64,000 nucleotides of DNA, from contig NC_051103.1 of NCBI RefSeq assembly GCF_901709675.1, positions 7,919,501 to 7,983,500 on the forward strand, read 5' to 3'. The position numbers and the translations under genes were made by a program. The notes under the pieces are model-generated. The model worked only from the letters and a program-made list of their open reading frames with translations, was not told the origin of the DNA and made no database searches. Shown here piece after piece: positions 12,901-27,900 of this stretch. The stretch is from Syngnathus acus (lineage: Eukaryota > Chordata > Actinopteri > Syngnathiformes > Syngnathidae). Each line of letters begins with the position of its first letter. Position 1 is the stretch's first letter.

Positions 12901-15900
12901 TTTTGATCCCTCCGACAATTCAAGCACAAACATCGCAAGCAAAGACAAGAGATATCGCACTTGTCAGTGGAACCTTGGAAGTGCTTCAGCGATTTGTCTA
13001 ATTGCTGTGCTACTGTAGCTCCAGCAGCCAGCCAGCCAGCCAGCCAGCCAGCCAAACACTCTGACATAAAAAGAGCAGATTTGCCGATGAGACATGCAAG
13101 CGTGAGGGAGGCATCATTAGGTGCGAGAGCTTTGATCAAGTGAATTCTCACTTAATCACTTGCGTTTACATTCAATCCATGGAATATGCTGTCGACATGG
13201 TGACGATGTTCTGCTCATTAATCCTCCAAAAGTACAGCAGCAGTGACAGCTTAAAGGTACAGCTGGTTATCAACTAAGTGGAAGCGCAGTGTTATCCTCC
13301 CTCGCTGTAAAAGGCCGCATAATAAGGGCCGTCACTTACATCGACGGGAACATACACCTTTAATTATTCAGTTTGAAGAAGTACACCCAAATGTCTGGTT
13401 ATAAAACATAGATGTGACGTGAATGCTACAAATGATTTCATTTTAATATCGGGTGACATGATTGTATTACTTTTTTTAATGGATCACTTTAGTGAGCCTC
13501 GTTGTTTGGGTGGTGTCGTTTTCATCTGCAGGTTTGCCGATTTGGTAGACAATGAAGCGAAGGGCGAGGTACGCTGTCACCACCCCCACAACGGCGCAGC
13601 CCTTCTTCTCTCAGTCTGTGCTACACCGAATTCATGTTGAAAAACTACATAGCATGCTACTGGGAAACCTCAAGGGACAATTTGGACGTCAATGATCTAA
13701 ATGATGGATCGACATCAATACCGTCATTGTAAATGACTGTAAACCCAAATAATTGACACTCCAGATTTTGATGTATTCATACACTTCAAAACTTTGTTTT
13801 AAAAGTTTTGCAGCACTAAATTAATTAGCTCGGCTCGCATTTGAACAACCATGAAAAAAAAATCACAATCAACAAGCATCGGTCGGCGAAGCGAGAGACT
13901 CGTGTCCCAATAATGATCATAGAAGTGCTTTGTGAGCTACTAATCAAAGGCACCATCTGAAAGTTGAACAATCAAAGCGACTGGACCTGTAGCTTCTTGT
14001 GATGCTTGATACGATTGTTGATGAATGAGTTTAAAGTTGGGTAATGATGCGCACGAGTTCTACGTCTGCTTTGAAGAGGACCTTGGAGCCAAATGTTACT
14101 TTTCATCGCCACAAATCATACAGTATGATGACAGAGTGGAGCCACTTTTGAACATTTTCAGTTCTCTGATAGCTCCTGGAGACTGTGACAGGTAGCACTT
14201 TCATGTCTAAGCACTCTTAGGTGGATGTGACATTTTTCATATTTGTGCTGGGTTGTAAACACCACTTTGCAGTTGGACGGTTTGATCAGACAGTGTTTTT
14301 CGGCAAGCTCGCTCACCTTCAGCTCCTCTAGATCAGGTCTCTCCATGCTAACCACAGCTGCCAACAGCTGCTCCTCCAAGCCATCTCTTGTCACTGTGAA
14401 ATTGATCAAAGTGCACTGAGCTTGCAGCTCGGGTTGATAATGAGGGCTGGCAAGTTTGGTGTGCAGAATGAGGCGGAAGCTCGGGTTGTACTCGCACTCC
14501 CTGTCGCCAATCTTTATATACCTGTTTCAAAAAAGTGACCTGTGGTAAATTCAAGCTTGTGAAATGTGACTCATATCAAGTCCTTTTAAGATGTCCTTGG
14601 CATTTAAACAATAGTAACAGTCGATGTTTTACAGCCCAGTAGATGAAAAAACAATGACCCTTAGCCAGGCAGTAAAAGAAAAATGCACGTCCTTTTTGTA
14701 ATACCCTGATGTTACTACTCATCTTGAGATTTTCACTGTCAAAACTAAAAGCTAACGGGCTGGGATGTGAAGTCCAAATACAACAATTCACAGCTCGTTT
14801 TCTTACCTGCCCTTCTTAATGGTTTCTCTCCCCAGTAGCGCTCCAAGAACAGGATCCAAGTTTTCTTCCAAATTTTCTATCAGGACAGCATCGCCCTGTG
14901 CCAGTGCTCTCTCTATGACATCCAAGTACCTTTCAAAATAAATGAAGTTAAAACACAAAACGACATTCCCTCATTTCAGTGGCCAGGAACTTACCCTCTC
15001 TGTCCAATGCGGATGACATGCAAACGTTCACCGTATTTGGTTTTAATCCACTTGATTCCCTGCAGCTGAGGGTCCACCATGAGGGGCCATCGCTGACAGG
15101 ACGTAAGAATGGTGGCATTCTCAGTGGACATCCTGTCTGCAGGTAGTCCTTCATTCTGCCACGTGGCAATGTCAGCATCATCCGTGAGCATGGTTAATGG
15201 GTCCAATCCAGGTGTTACTGGGATGGGAACCTTTAAAGCAAATATTAGAAAGAGTGTGACCTTGTGCATTGTTGTCAAAAGTGGGATGGTTAGCCATCAA
15301 GCTATCAATGGCTTGGCTCTTAGGGAAGGTGACCTCTGAGCAATAGACCTGGAGGTGGATGATTGAAATTGTGCACTTGAGTGGGAGATGGAGCCACTTG
15401 GGAAAGGGGAGCAACACTATTTATGTAACCTGGCTATTTTTGTATGATCTTCAGTAAACGATTGCTTAAAGCCAAGAATTTGAAAAAACTTTTTTTTCTT
15501 ATAGAATACAAGGATATTGAGCAATCGCTACCCACCGTCATCTGACTAAGGTAAGGCCTCCAGGTTTCAGCCATTAGTTGTAACCTGTAGCCTTTGGTGA
15601 AATAGCCCAGGTAGGAGATGAAAGCGGTGATGAGGAGGACATCCCCACACAGAGTTCTTTCCTGCTTTCGGAAACTTTCAATCGCGTCTGCCCAGCGAAC
15701 ATTCTCTGACGCCAGCCCTCCCACCTGCAATACAAGATACATTGTGACAATATTCCCAAAGGGTTTGAGTGTGATTTCTGATATAAATTAATCTGTGGTC
15801 TCGAGCACACAAGGAAGAGAGGAAAAAATATCCTCACAAACAAGTTTGCCACCTTCAGGTCCACTTTTAATAGGCTGTTATATCCTTTACTGCCTCTCTG

Positions 15901-18900
15901 CTCATGTAACAACACCTTTACTCTTTACTGCGGCAGTGATGCCATTCCCCTCCAGGGATCAACAATATTCAACTTAATATCTTAGCTTTTCCAAACTTAA
16001 GTGACGCTGCCCTTGGGCGTCACACTAACTTCTCCAGCATACATCACAGAAACACTGCACACTTCAGCATGTTGGCAACATTTGCATTGATATTTACCAC
16101 TGACTGGCAAGACAAGAAAAAAAAAAAAAGTCTCCTATTATTGCAGCTGTCAGGCATTCTGCTCCCAAATAATAATTTAGATTAACAGCGTAAACAGTCC
16201 TCTTGTTTGTTTGTTTGTTTCGGTCCAGTCAGCAGAATTACATATTATGCATATGTGAGATACCAAACATATGGATTTGCATTTGAGAAGGAGACAGCGT
16301 GCGTGCGTGTGTACTATCTTGTTTGTATGCATAAGGATTAATTCACATTTGTGTAGGAATGGCCTGACACATTGTATATAGAAAATGGGGGATGAGGAAA
16401 GAGCAGAAAATGAGCCAAAAAACGGTTGTACAGTATAGGCTACACAGCAAACTGATGAATAACTAGTTTGGAAATCAGATACGAGTAAAACATCTTTATT
16501 TCTTTTTAAAAGTGAAGACAATTTGCAATTTTAATAATGACACAAAAGTCCATTTGTCTTGATGGGCCAAATATAATTACACTACGGGCCAGAGTTTGAC
16601 ACCCCTGATTTAAACAAATGTGAAGTGATACTGTAAACGACACAATTATTCAGAATCTTAAATCAAATCGTAACGGCTCTCCAAGTAGCAAACTATTCTG
16701 CTCAGTGAAAATGGAACTGCACTATATATCGGGCTGCCACTTTCCTCACATTCGCACCGACTAACTGATTGGATCAATTTGCATCCTTATTGTGCAGAGC
16801 TACGCCGGACCAATGCATGGAGCAAAAGGGATATGCTCACCAGGCGGTTTGCCAAGGAAATAGTGTGGGCAGTCGATTCTGCTTCCTGTTGGCACTTGAG
16901 TTTGGCTGCAGTTGCTTTCTCAAACTTGGCCGTAAGCTTGGCCAGGTTCTCATTAAGGTGCTGGTACACACACACACAAAGAACACTCATTGTCATGTAT
17001 TAGTACAGCATAGACATACAGAGACAAATAGTCTGTATGTGACACAAAGTAGGAAGCGAGTGAAAAGTTGGGTAAAATTCATCACTCTGTCCGCAATGGA
17101 TTTATTTGTCACGTTGAGGCAATTAGCACAAGGACAAACAGGATTATTCGGTGTAGGCACACTGCTTCAGGAGATTAGTTTGTGGATTGCTTATTCCCTC
17201 TGTACTCTCTTTTTAGCCCAAATGATCTGACAGGGGTGGGGGGGGGGCTGAGAAATGACAAACAGAAGTCACGCTGGATCTTATTAACAATCGTCACTGC
17301 AAACTCTGCAGGATTTGACGCAAGCTGCAGATAGTGCCGCAGCATCCATCCCAGGCCGCTCAGAGCGTCACGCTCTGCTGGGGCTCGTCAGCCGGCCCGG
17401 CCGGCCGGGTGCTGAATGTCAAGCGCCGCTGAGAAACAATTATTTACAGCTGCTATTATCAATAGGGGTTTTAGGCTGATGGATTGAGTTTTGATTAATG
17501 AACAGTAAAAGCCTAAATAGCACTTGCCCAAGCTTTGTATTGATGAAATGCTGGGAAGTATATAATTAGCGGCTGAGCTCATGTGTCAACTGTCACTCAA
17601 AGCGTGAGCAAATAATTCAGGCCCTGAAATTGTTTCTTTGCTTTATTGCCTCAGGTTGTTTTTGTTTCATTTCTGTGGAATCAAATTCTTATTATTTCAT
17701 AGATCCACAGGGTTCATCCTCATTCATGTATCTAGTCGAATATTTATGCATGTTTGCTCGACTGAGCGGCTATAAAAAAAGTGAAATCATCTGTAAGCCA
17801 TTCAGGCTCTTTGGATTTCTGCTATTAAAATCTTGATTTGATTTCTTATTTGTGTCAGGTGTCTTACATTGATCTTGTTTTTGATGGTGGCGAGCTTCCC
17901 TTGTGCAGCAGCTAGTTCGGCGTTGGCTTTACTCAAAGCCTGCCGCTTGGGCTCTACTTCGCAGTATACTTTGTAGAATTTGACTATGTTCAAAACCCAG
18001 GAGCAAAGGCCTGCTGCTGCGTTTGACTTTGAGGCAATCAGTTCTGGCTGGAACTCTGGATCCTGAAAGGTTTCAAGACATACACACTTATTAAACACTT
18101 TGATCAGAGGCTTGATTTACTCTATCGACCTACATATAGCATTATTAGGACTGTAAACACAAAACTTTGAGACTAGTTTAGCCCAAAATACTCACCTGCA
18201 AATAAGGCTGAATCGCATTCAGACAAGTCTCCGGGATGCTTTCCTTTTTGAAACGTATGAGAGAATCCAGGAATGTATCCACTTTGGCCATCATCACCTT
18301 AGCGGCCTTCCAACTCCGATCCTTTGGGACTTTGCCGCCGGGCGACATTAAAACCATGACGGCCGCTGTGACATTGGTAACTGCTGCCACTGGAGAGCCA
18401 AATGACTTTAACTCTGTCAGGTTGTTCTAAAGTGGGTGGGGGGGGGAAAAATAGATGGAATCATTGTATAATTAAGGAGCCATGAATTGTCTGACTGGTC
18501 TACTTGGGGGAAATAAGGAAAAAGTAAAGAAGGGGATTAACCTGCAATGACTTTGAGAAGACAACAGAGAATTCAAATTAGGACATTTTACAGAGCTTGG
18601 GAGAGCAGTGATTGAACTGTCTGTTCTGGTTGTTTGAACAGAGCCAACCTTCTAAATGTAAAGGGTGTTTTTAAAAATCCCACAGGCGCCACATAAACCT
18701 ATATGGCTTTCAGGGGGATGAACTCAAATGCCAGCATAGAGAACACAAAGATAACATTCAATAGTCTTTCATCTCAACTGGAAGACTCGTGAGCAACAGT
18801 AATTGTCATTTCCCGTGTGCAGAGTCAAATCAAAATCAATGGGACCATTTGAAATTCTAAAGAAGGGTGACATACTTTGTTGAGAGTGTTGAGTGCATCC

Positions 18901-21900
18901 TGTGCAGCGACGAGAGCTGGTTCAGCCTTGGCCAAGTCCTCTTCACAGTCTTTTTGTTTGCCACGGACCAAAACAGCCATGGCCGCCACTTTTTTCTCTT
19001 CATCGTCAGCCACCGCTTTCTCCTTGGACACTTTCTCAGTTTCGACTCCAACCACCTGAGGACCAACACATTGCATGAGCCGGGCAGAGGTTCCAAAACT
19101 AGCTCCAAAAGTAAGTTACGTTCTTGCCCGGATCAGCTTGTCAGCATCCTCGTTCTTCTGCTTGACCTCTACTTCTTGAGCTGCCAGCTTGGCCTTGAGG
19201 TCATCAACCTATCAAGATGATGAAAGGTGGAAGGGTGGAGGTCAGGAGGTGGAGATTAGCTGATACTCCAGTTGATAGCAGACGCCTTGCAATAGAGAAA
19301 CGCTAGTCCCACTGTTCTTAGAGAAAGCAAAATGGAATCTTTTGAAGACCTTACTGTTCCAATACCTTTGAGGAGAATGTACTGTCAATAATTCTGAACT
19401 TAACCGTTGGTCTATCCCTGTTGCAAAATCAAGGCGGAAATTATTCATACCTTGACTTTCCATTGTTCCACTTGGAAAAACATTGGCATGTTAACAGGAA
19501 TCCAGAACATTCAGGGAGGGGATTCCCTCCATCTCCCTGTTGAAAATGTAAATGACCATCCCTTGTGGTGTGCCCACGAATAATTTCAGCCCTCAGGATT
19601 TGACAATTTATGACCCTGCGATGCCATTTTATGGAAATCCATGTAAATACATGCATCATTCTTTGGAGTGATTAGTATCGTGAACTTGAATCGATATTGT
19701 TTGACAGAGTGGTCATTTTCTTTTGACTTGGATGCAAAGTCGAAGATGATAGAAACGGCCAAATCTCCCAATGTAACAAAAGACCATTTGGCATTTTAGC
19801 CGACCGAGCTGGACAAATGAGCTTACAAAGGGGCCTCGCCCTTTGCGGATAACATTTTGATCCCTGCAGGATTTGGCCCGACACCATGCATGTGACCTTT
19901 AAGCGCATACTAGGACCCATCTTATTCTTGCCAAGAAGATCAAGGAAAAGATAGGAATGAATGCATATGTGGAAGAAAATTTGTGATCGACACACATGCA
20001 CTCTCAGACCAAAGAGAAATTAAGAGTATTCCAAAGTCCTCATAACTTGTGGACAAATAGGACTTGCAGCGCCAACTGACTCTATCAAAATGCTGCACCG
20101 GGGAAATAAAAACAGGCTGTTTTTCATGCTTGTCTTTCAGCTAATTAAAAAACAGGAAATCAGGCCGCGGGCGAGACAGCCTTTCCAGATTGTGACAGTG
20201 GATGCAATGGATTCAGTCAAACATTAGAAGAGCAGCAAGTGAGCCATCAACATGATGAATAGGCTGGGGGGAAAGAGCAAAGGGAGGTGGGGGATTGCGT
20301 TGCACGGGGAAGCAGGGCCCAACTAATTGGCGCATGGAATGGGTTATAGTCAATATATGTAAGCAGGCTCTCTGTTGTTTGTGTACTATAGAATTTAAGC
20401 CTCCCTCCACTTTTAACAAGCAGCTATGTACAAGCAGCTTTCATTTCTGCATTCCTTGTAAGGAGCCATTGACTGCTACACTAAATGGTCACTTAGTAAG
20501 CAACACCTGCACTTTGTAATAAAATGAAATTCCAGGTGATTATCAGAGCGCAAGCGGTTCATCAGCCAGCCATTTTGACCTGCTAATTTGACCTCTTTAT
20601 TGTCGAGGTCAAATCTCCATGATGTAAATGCATTCCTTTATTTGCTACTGCTTCTGCTGTTGATGGAAAGTTGGTGTCCACCCTAGCTGACTCTGGGCTG
20701 ATGTTTGTTTAGTCCATTTATTTTGGTAACGTATGCTTCTATTTCTTTTTCTTATCTACCTGATTACCTTGTTTGCTTCCTATTGCCTCTCCAGTGAATT
20801 AACTGGCAAGACAAGGGCAATCTAGAAAGAAAAAAAACCTGCAGTTTTTGTTTCTTTCCATCTTTGAACCAGTTCACCTACCGGCTACACTGCTGTCAAA
20901 ACAATCCCTAGTCACAGAGTTGCCAATGAAAACACGCTAATCTGCATGCCAAGTAAATAACATCCACACCAGCAGCTTGTCTTCTCTTGTGTTAGTCTAA
21001 CCTGAGTATATTTGGGTTGAGAAATGCAGTTATGGAACTAATGTGTCTCAGTTGAATCAATAATGAAGTCTTCACTGGAGATGCATTGTCAAGAAGAGCA
21101 GCCTTCAACTGTTGTTGTTTTGAATGTAACATTCTCACATTTGGTTTGTTTTGAAAGATGGCTGCTTTACAGTGCTTGCATCTCCAGGCTCTAAAAGGTT
21201 GGGGCTAGTATTATATGTATTCTTTTTGTTTGTTTGTTATAATTGGTTCTGAGTTAATAGCCCATAAACCTCTATGTGACAAGTTCCCTGTCACTGATTA
21301 AGTCACACTTTATGCCTTTTCCTAATCAGTGTCGCCACAGGTACCTTAAAATGGTAAGTTGCTTTACTGATTATTTCTTTTTCAAAGTTACTTTACTGCT
21401 TACTTGATTTTAAAAGTAATTTAGTGCGATTGCGAATGACTTTAATGGTTACATTCAGCAAATGCCGACGAGGCGATTTTGACACGTTACCTAATTAGAG
21501 GTGCATCTTCAATAGGAACATTTCAGAATAAAATGTGTTTTTATTAAAAATAATAACTACCTTATTTTCACCTAAAAAAAATCTTTCAGGATTTCACTTA
21601 AAATTTCATTAGAAATTAAATAAATAATCCAGATTTTGTAGACTTCACAAAAATACGTCTGGAATAAAATTGAAAATAAAAGTCTGCTCTCCTTTGGTGC
21701 TGTTCTGTCACCACACTTATGATTTTTTTTTGTGGATAGTGTTCTTGTGTGGTGAATTTGTATAGATAGTCATTATTAAAGGTTCTTGTCATTGGTTTAT
21801 TGAGTGTGTATTGAGCCCTTGTCTTTAAGTCTCCTGTGTTTCTGTCACATCGCAATCAGTCAATGAAGATGGATGCCCCATACTGAGGAGCCAGTTCAGT

Positions 21901-24900
21901 GTGTACGAAGCCTGGAAAAGTCAGCTGGAATCGGCCACAACGAGGACACACATATGGATGATATGAAATTTAAAAAAGGTGTATAGTTGCAAACTACTTT
22001 TAAGTCTTATTGAATAGTTTCTTGTTTGCATGTGAATAGCCAATGAATGCAACAAGAAAAACGCAAGTCACTGTTGAGGAAACGAAAACAAAAGAGCCAT
22101 ATAAACATAGCAAAAGACAAAACTAATGTTCTCTGTGGAATGAATGAATCACAGCTAACACAGCATGTCCTGAAGTGTTCTTTTTAACCCTACTGGCCCT
22201 TGTTTATCATGACCACAGCAGCCCCTGGTGAGCTGCACAACCTCCTGCACTGAATGTTAAATAACACTGCTTATGGTAGTATGGATGCATCAACAAGCAC
22301 AGTGTGCATTAATGGTGCCTTGCTATTGCAAAGAGTCTGCTCTCTAATTACAAGGCTTCTCCATTAACAAACCATCAAATATGTGTGTGTGCAAGTGCAG
22401 ACTGTACAAGGCATATACTGTAAATAAAGAACTCTAGTGTTACACACAGTACTGACTGGATTATCTCTCCTGCAAAAATGCTGAGTTGATAAACATTTGA
22501 TCAGAAATTAAAGATGCATTTTTTTATAGGTATAATTAATATGCACGTGTGAACCATAGCAGAGGCCAACAGCTTTCTGCTGAGGAAACCATTTTTGGGG
22601 CTGTAACTTTTTTATTTTTAGACAAAGACTGGTTTCTGGTAGCCTATCCCATCAAATATAATGCATGCATGGAAATCTTTCTAATGAGTGAAACCTGCCT
22701 CTTTGCTCTTTACCACAATGCAGTATTCACAGTTGTGCACATAATGTTGTCGATAAGATGCAGTCATCATTTCTTCCTCTGAAGATATTTAATGATGTTA
22801 AATTACCCCCGCTCCCTTTAACTGGCCTGGAACAGCAAGGCATTTTTCCCCCCTGTGTATAAACATTATACTAAAGATTGTCACACAGCTGTTTATGACA
22901 TCAAAAAAGCCGAAATGTCGATCCTTCATATGCATCTTTTGATGTCAAAATGTTTTAGGTCTACAGCAAAAGTGGATCGGCCTCAGTGTTTAGAGCAAAG
23001 TGTATATTGATTAATTTTTTTTTTTATGATGTCAAAAAATTGATCAGGAGCTGTAGAAGTTGACAATATCAAGCTCCGTTATCTGAAGTGGTCTTAAACG
23101 TCCGTGTTTTAGTGATTATAGGGATGAAGTCCAAAATCACTTTATCGGCAACATAACAACAATCATAAACGGTGATGCTGAAATCAGTTTGTTCTGCTAA
23201 CAAAGTACGAGTTGTATAAAGATAAGTCAATCAAGGTCGTAAAGTGTAAAACTACCTGAGCAGAGGTGCTGTTGAGCCTCTGCAGGCCATTCTCCAGCCG
23301 CTCCATTTTGCTGCTTAGGTCTTTACTCCTCTGGCCCAGCAGACTTCGATACAGTTCGATCTGTTCGAGGAAAGATTTCGGTGTGGTGTAGTTGTAGCGA
23401 CGCTCATTGGCCAGGTACTCCTTTGAGGTGTGATTAACACTCATGTGGACATATGCCATGAATTTACTGACGGAATCCTTCACGTGAGGCTGCAGATATT
23501 AGGACAAAGCACAAGTGAAATGGAAGCAATTCATACCAGAATATGAACAGCTCTTACATCAATATTGTCCACTTCCTGTAGGAACCTGAGGCTGACAGAC
23601 TCCAACGCCTCCCGTGGCCATTCGTGGAACCAGTCGATAGCTGTACAGTTGACCACGGCGGGGAACTTCCTGCTACGAATCCTCAGTTTACTGCCAACCG
23701 GGGAGAAACACAGTGCCACCTACCAATCACACACACGCACTGGGGATGATCATCCAATGATAAGCACTCTCTACAATCAACATCAAAAATGGGAAACAGA
23801 ATAAATTATTCGTAGCGACATCATTAAGCAAACACACCCTCTGGCAGGCATGTGAATTAAAAGATTGCGGTGAGCTCTGGGCGATGTTGGAATGATTGGA
23901 GACTAACAGCTGGCTTGTTGTGAGGCCCAACCAGATGCTCCACACACAAACAAACACACAGAAGGCAAACTCAAAGCACCATTTCAACATCGTCAAGTCG
24001 CATAACTTCAAACAAATCCTGCATTATTGGAGGCGTTTGACACAGTAAGGCCGGCCACTCAATTGAGCAGCCAAGGTTAGCCAGGTTTTGCGCACGCCTC
24101 CCTCCAATGTTGATTTTTTTCGTCAAGGTCGCAAGCAAAGACGCTTACCAGAGATTTACCAACGAGTTTTTTTTTGGTCGCAAAGTCATTACCAACACTT
24201 CAATGCGTCTAAGCTTCAAATAAATGTGTTGTTTTGAAAATATAATTACGTTCTTACGATTACGCAACTACCACGATACATACTGTATTTCTTGCAAAGT
24301 GTCTTCTTTCAAACCTTAAATTAGACTTTTCCGCCCATGTATTCAGACAGATCATTTCACATGGTTACAGATCTGGTCTTTACAGGCTGGAGTCTGACAA
24401 GTGCGATTGCCTTCCTCATTTATTCACTCACTGGGAGCGAGACAGGAGAGGTGGAGATGACTGGGGATGACTGGTGATGGGGCTGCTGCACGCTAATGCC
24501 GACAGGATAAGCAACCCCCACAAGAATGCCAGTCCCCAAGGGGAAAGAAAACGGTTGAACGTTTTTGAAATCATCTGCAGCTAAACTGCAGCTTTTTTGC
24601 AGTCCCGCCAATGATTTATGACATAGACCCTCCGCCTATGAAAGCATTCTGAAAGATCATTAAGGGGAAATTGTCTGGGGAGAGCTTCATCTTAAAGCCA
24701 GACGTTTACCTATCTATGAAAATGTTTTTTTTATTCCGCAACCGTAAATTGGGTGCGAGGTGACAGGCAGCGTACTGAAGCTATATTGGGAGGAGATGGA
24801 GATCAAAAAGAGGTGCAGGTTCTGAGAGACAAATTAACAGCAAACGTCCCCCCCCTTCCCCGAGGACAACCACTAAGAACAACTTTCTCTGGATCATTAG

Positions 24901-27900
24901 TTGTGAAATGCACAGTAACAGAACACACAGTTCTTTGTACAGTACGTGTCCCAGTATCTGATTAGTTCACCTTGAGCTCCCTGCGAACCCGGTCGATGAA
25001 GAACTTCCAGCAGTTTTCTCTTGTATCCATCAATCCGGAGCTGCGTACCTCCGGCCTCACACTGCCAATGATGTTCTCCACCTCATCGTCTGGGAACAAG
25101 TCCGGGATCTCTCCTTGAATGATAAAAGGATGCAAATTAGCGCAACTATTGTTTGTAAGTTATTATCGATAGTGGCTGTAATCGGAAGGCGATCGAAAAT
25201 ATGCTTTATTTATACACAAGTAGAAGGGTAACATTTGCCAAGCAGGAATCTGCAAGGGCATGAGCTGTTGTTTTGATCACCAGTGGCTTGTTCTCTCTGG
25301 GCTAGTTAGCTCTCAGGACTACACAAACATTTTCAAACCTTTAGAGGATTGACACATCCTCCATGTTTTTTTTGTTAACAGCTTAACCTTGGGAGAGGTC
25401 TGTATTTTTCTCAGAGCAGCTGCTTGTTGTTTGCTTCATTCTTTTTTTATGCTAAAACATTTGGACTCCAGAAAGTAGAAACTATTCACGGAAATCTGTC
25501 GATAGGTTGTCTGAGAATTGTCACTTCCAGGAACACAACACAAAATGCGGTGCCTTTTCAAGCAAAGCCTTGTCATCTTAGAAAATAAGAAATTCTGTAT
25601 GTCCACAGCCTTTGCTAGTTTACTTCCAACTAACGGAAAAAAACATTGTTTCATTCTCTGCTGCCTCTATTCAGTCAGTAACATGTTGTCAACAGAGCTG
25701 GAAAAACAGCACCACAATTACTATATTGGCTGTGTCATAGCTAAGCTAAAGTCTTTCCCTCCCTGTAAAATGTGACAGACAGCAATTAGTGAAGCCAGCC
25801 GTTACCCGATGCCAACAGATCGTTGACCAGAACGAGGAACCTCTCATCTGCCACTTGGGCATCAGTCATTAAGAAAACGGTGCCAATATTCTTCACGCCA
25901 GCTTTGATGTAGAGCGATGCCAGGTCACTCTGGGTGAGAAAAACACAGATTGGGTGAGTGACACTCTAATGAGATTCTGCTGTATGGTTCCTTTTTTTTT
26001 TTTTTTTTACAGCGGGGATGCCATCAATTCCAAACATCTAACTGGAAGGACGATGTAAATAATTCCAACGGCAATTACTTGGATCTTACACATAAACAGA
26101 TGACTCAAATGCATGCGAGACATTACGATTTCAATGGTGACTTCAGTTTGTTTCTGCTTACTTTGAGGTCTGTGATAGCGTAACCCTTCCTCAAGGTGAT
26201 TTGGAAAACCTCCAGATTGGAGATAAATGCAGCCAGTCGGGTCAGACTCTGCTTGCCACTTCCGCCTACTCCGACTAGCAGTGCGTTACCCCGTGGAGAC
26301 TCCAGGATTCGATTTATACGGCAGCTGCATGTGGAGGGAGGTGCAGACAGTCAGATGAGTGTAGGGGTGGAAGTGGAAGATAAAATGTAAGGAGGAGGTA
26401 GGCTGGAACACAGATCTGACTCATCAAGGGAAAGAGGAAAAATGAATTGCAACAATGGGACATTTTGTTCATTTCATTTGACTTTCATACCTAGCGCTCC
26501 CACCGTCTGTATTTAACAAACCTTACAGAAACATCGGCAATAATCGTTCATCAAACTATCCGTGCGTGATCAGCATATGGCAGATTTATTACTTGTACAA
26601 AACTTTATGAAATGATGGAAGAAGCAACTGAATGCCGCTCCAGGATTTCTTTTATGCGTACTTGTTCTGATTCTGATTAGCCACTTTGCTTCAGTGGCAG
26701 TCAAGTGACATTCTAGTTCATGTTGTCGTTTTTGTCAGCCATTGCAAATAACTTCTGACAGCCCCATACCTCGGCTTTTGACAGTCTATAAAACAAAATG
26801 GACCTATTCATCTTAAAATACCAGCAAAACCAGTCCATCTCTTTGACAGACAATTGAGAAAGTGACAGAAACACTTTATCTCTGTTCTTTTTTTTTTTTT
26901 TAGCCTCCTCGTATTCTCCCCGAGGTTTGTGATGTTCCACTCACATGTGAGCCATGGCATCCTCAAACAGCACCAAGTTGAGTGTGGCGTTGACCTCATT
27001 GTAGCTGTCCAGTACTTCCAGCAGGTTTTTACTGAGGCTGCTCCAGGATTCCACGGGCATGTACTTGGCTTCCCCAAGGCCGTGGGCAAAGTGGCAGTAC
27101 AGGTTGATCTTCCGGGTCTTTTCCAGACTCTCCTGCATGTCCTTAGGGAGGGACACACAAACGACCCTTGTCAGCATAACATTAGTGTTAAGCTTAAACA
27201 GTTTGGACAGGGGCACAGCTGAATATCACTGCGGCACAGAGGGTGACCTAGTTCATTTTCACTTCACCAACTATTTGGCCCCTGAATATTTCACTGGAGA
27301 GATTAGGTTTTGTTTTCCCTGCCAGCCAACTTCCTCTGGTGCAATAATTCCAATTCACATCTATATTGCAGACTGCATTTACATAATACTAAATTGACAT
27401 TCTTGACTCGCTAAAGAATTTGCTGGTAAAAAAAAATCATTTGCAACTCTAACACTGTCATTGTTTCCAACGTGCTTCATTGTCTCTTGATGTGGGTGCT
27501 TGTTCACATACACTGTCAAGTTCCTTATTGTGGTATGACTAGTGTGCATGTGACGGACCCAAGGAGTGGAGTGAGGCGAGCAGAGGACAGAAAACCATTA
27601 AAATGTTTTCCAATTTGTTGGGCTTGACAGCACAGGCCCTGACAGCCAGAACCCTATACCGCACTTATTAATATTCTCGACAATGCCCTCTCACTCTACA
27701 CCCCCTCGCCCATTCCTTGAGTATTATTTTCACTCCTCCCATCTCTGTTCTTCGGTGTTGCTCAGCCGATGTCAAGGTCCAAGCCGCAGAGCAGGTAGCC
27801 TAATGACCTCCCCTCCCTTGTCTTTCTTTCAAGGAGTTTGTCCAAAAAAAACTTACCTCAAAAAACTTTTTCACCATGTCTGCCTGCAGCTTATCAAAGA

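Noticed and set aside
12855-13151. Open frames with GWLAGWLA or PASQPASQ residues
   Set aside because: These are translations of the CAGC microsatellite in intron 63.
16769-17230. Plus-strand open frame of 153 codons
   Set aside because: It runs antisense through exon 59 and into the CA run of intron 58. The minus-strand exon explains the openness and there is no family match.
21340-21500. hAT-terminus-like AAGTTACTTT repeats in intron 54
   Set aside because: Too degenerate to define ends or a family, so only mentioned under the intron.
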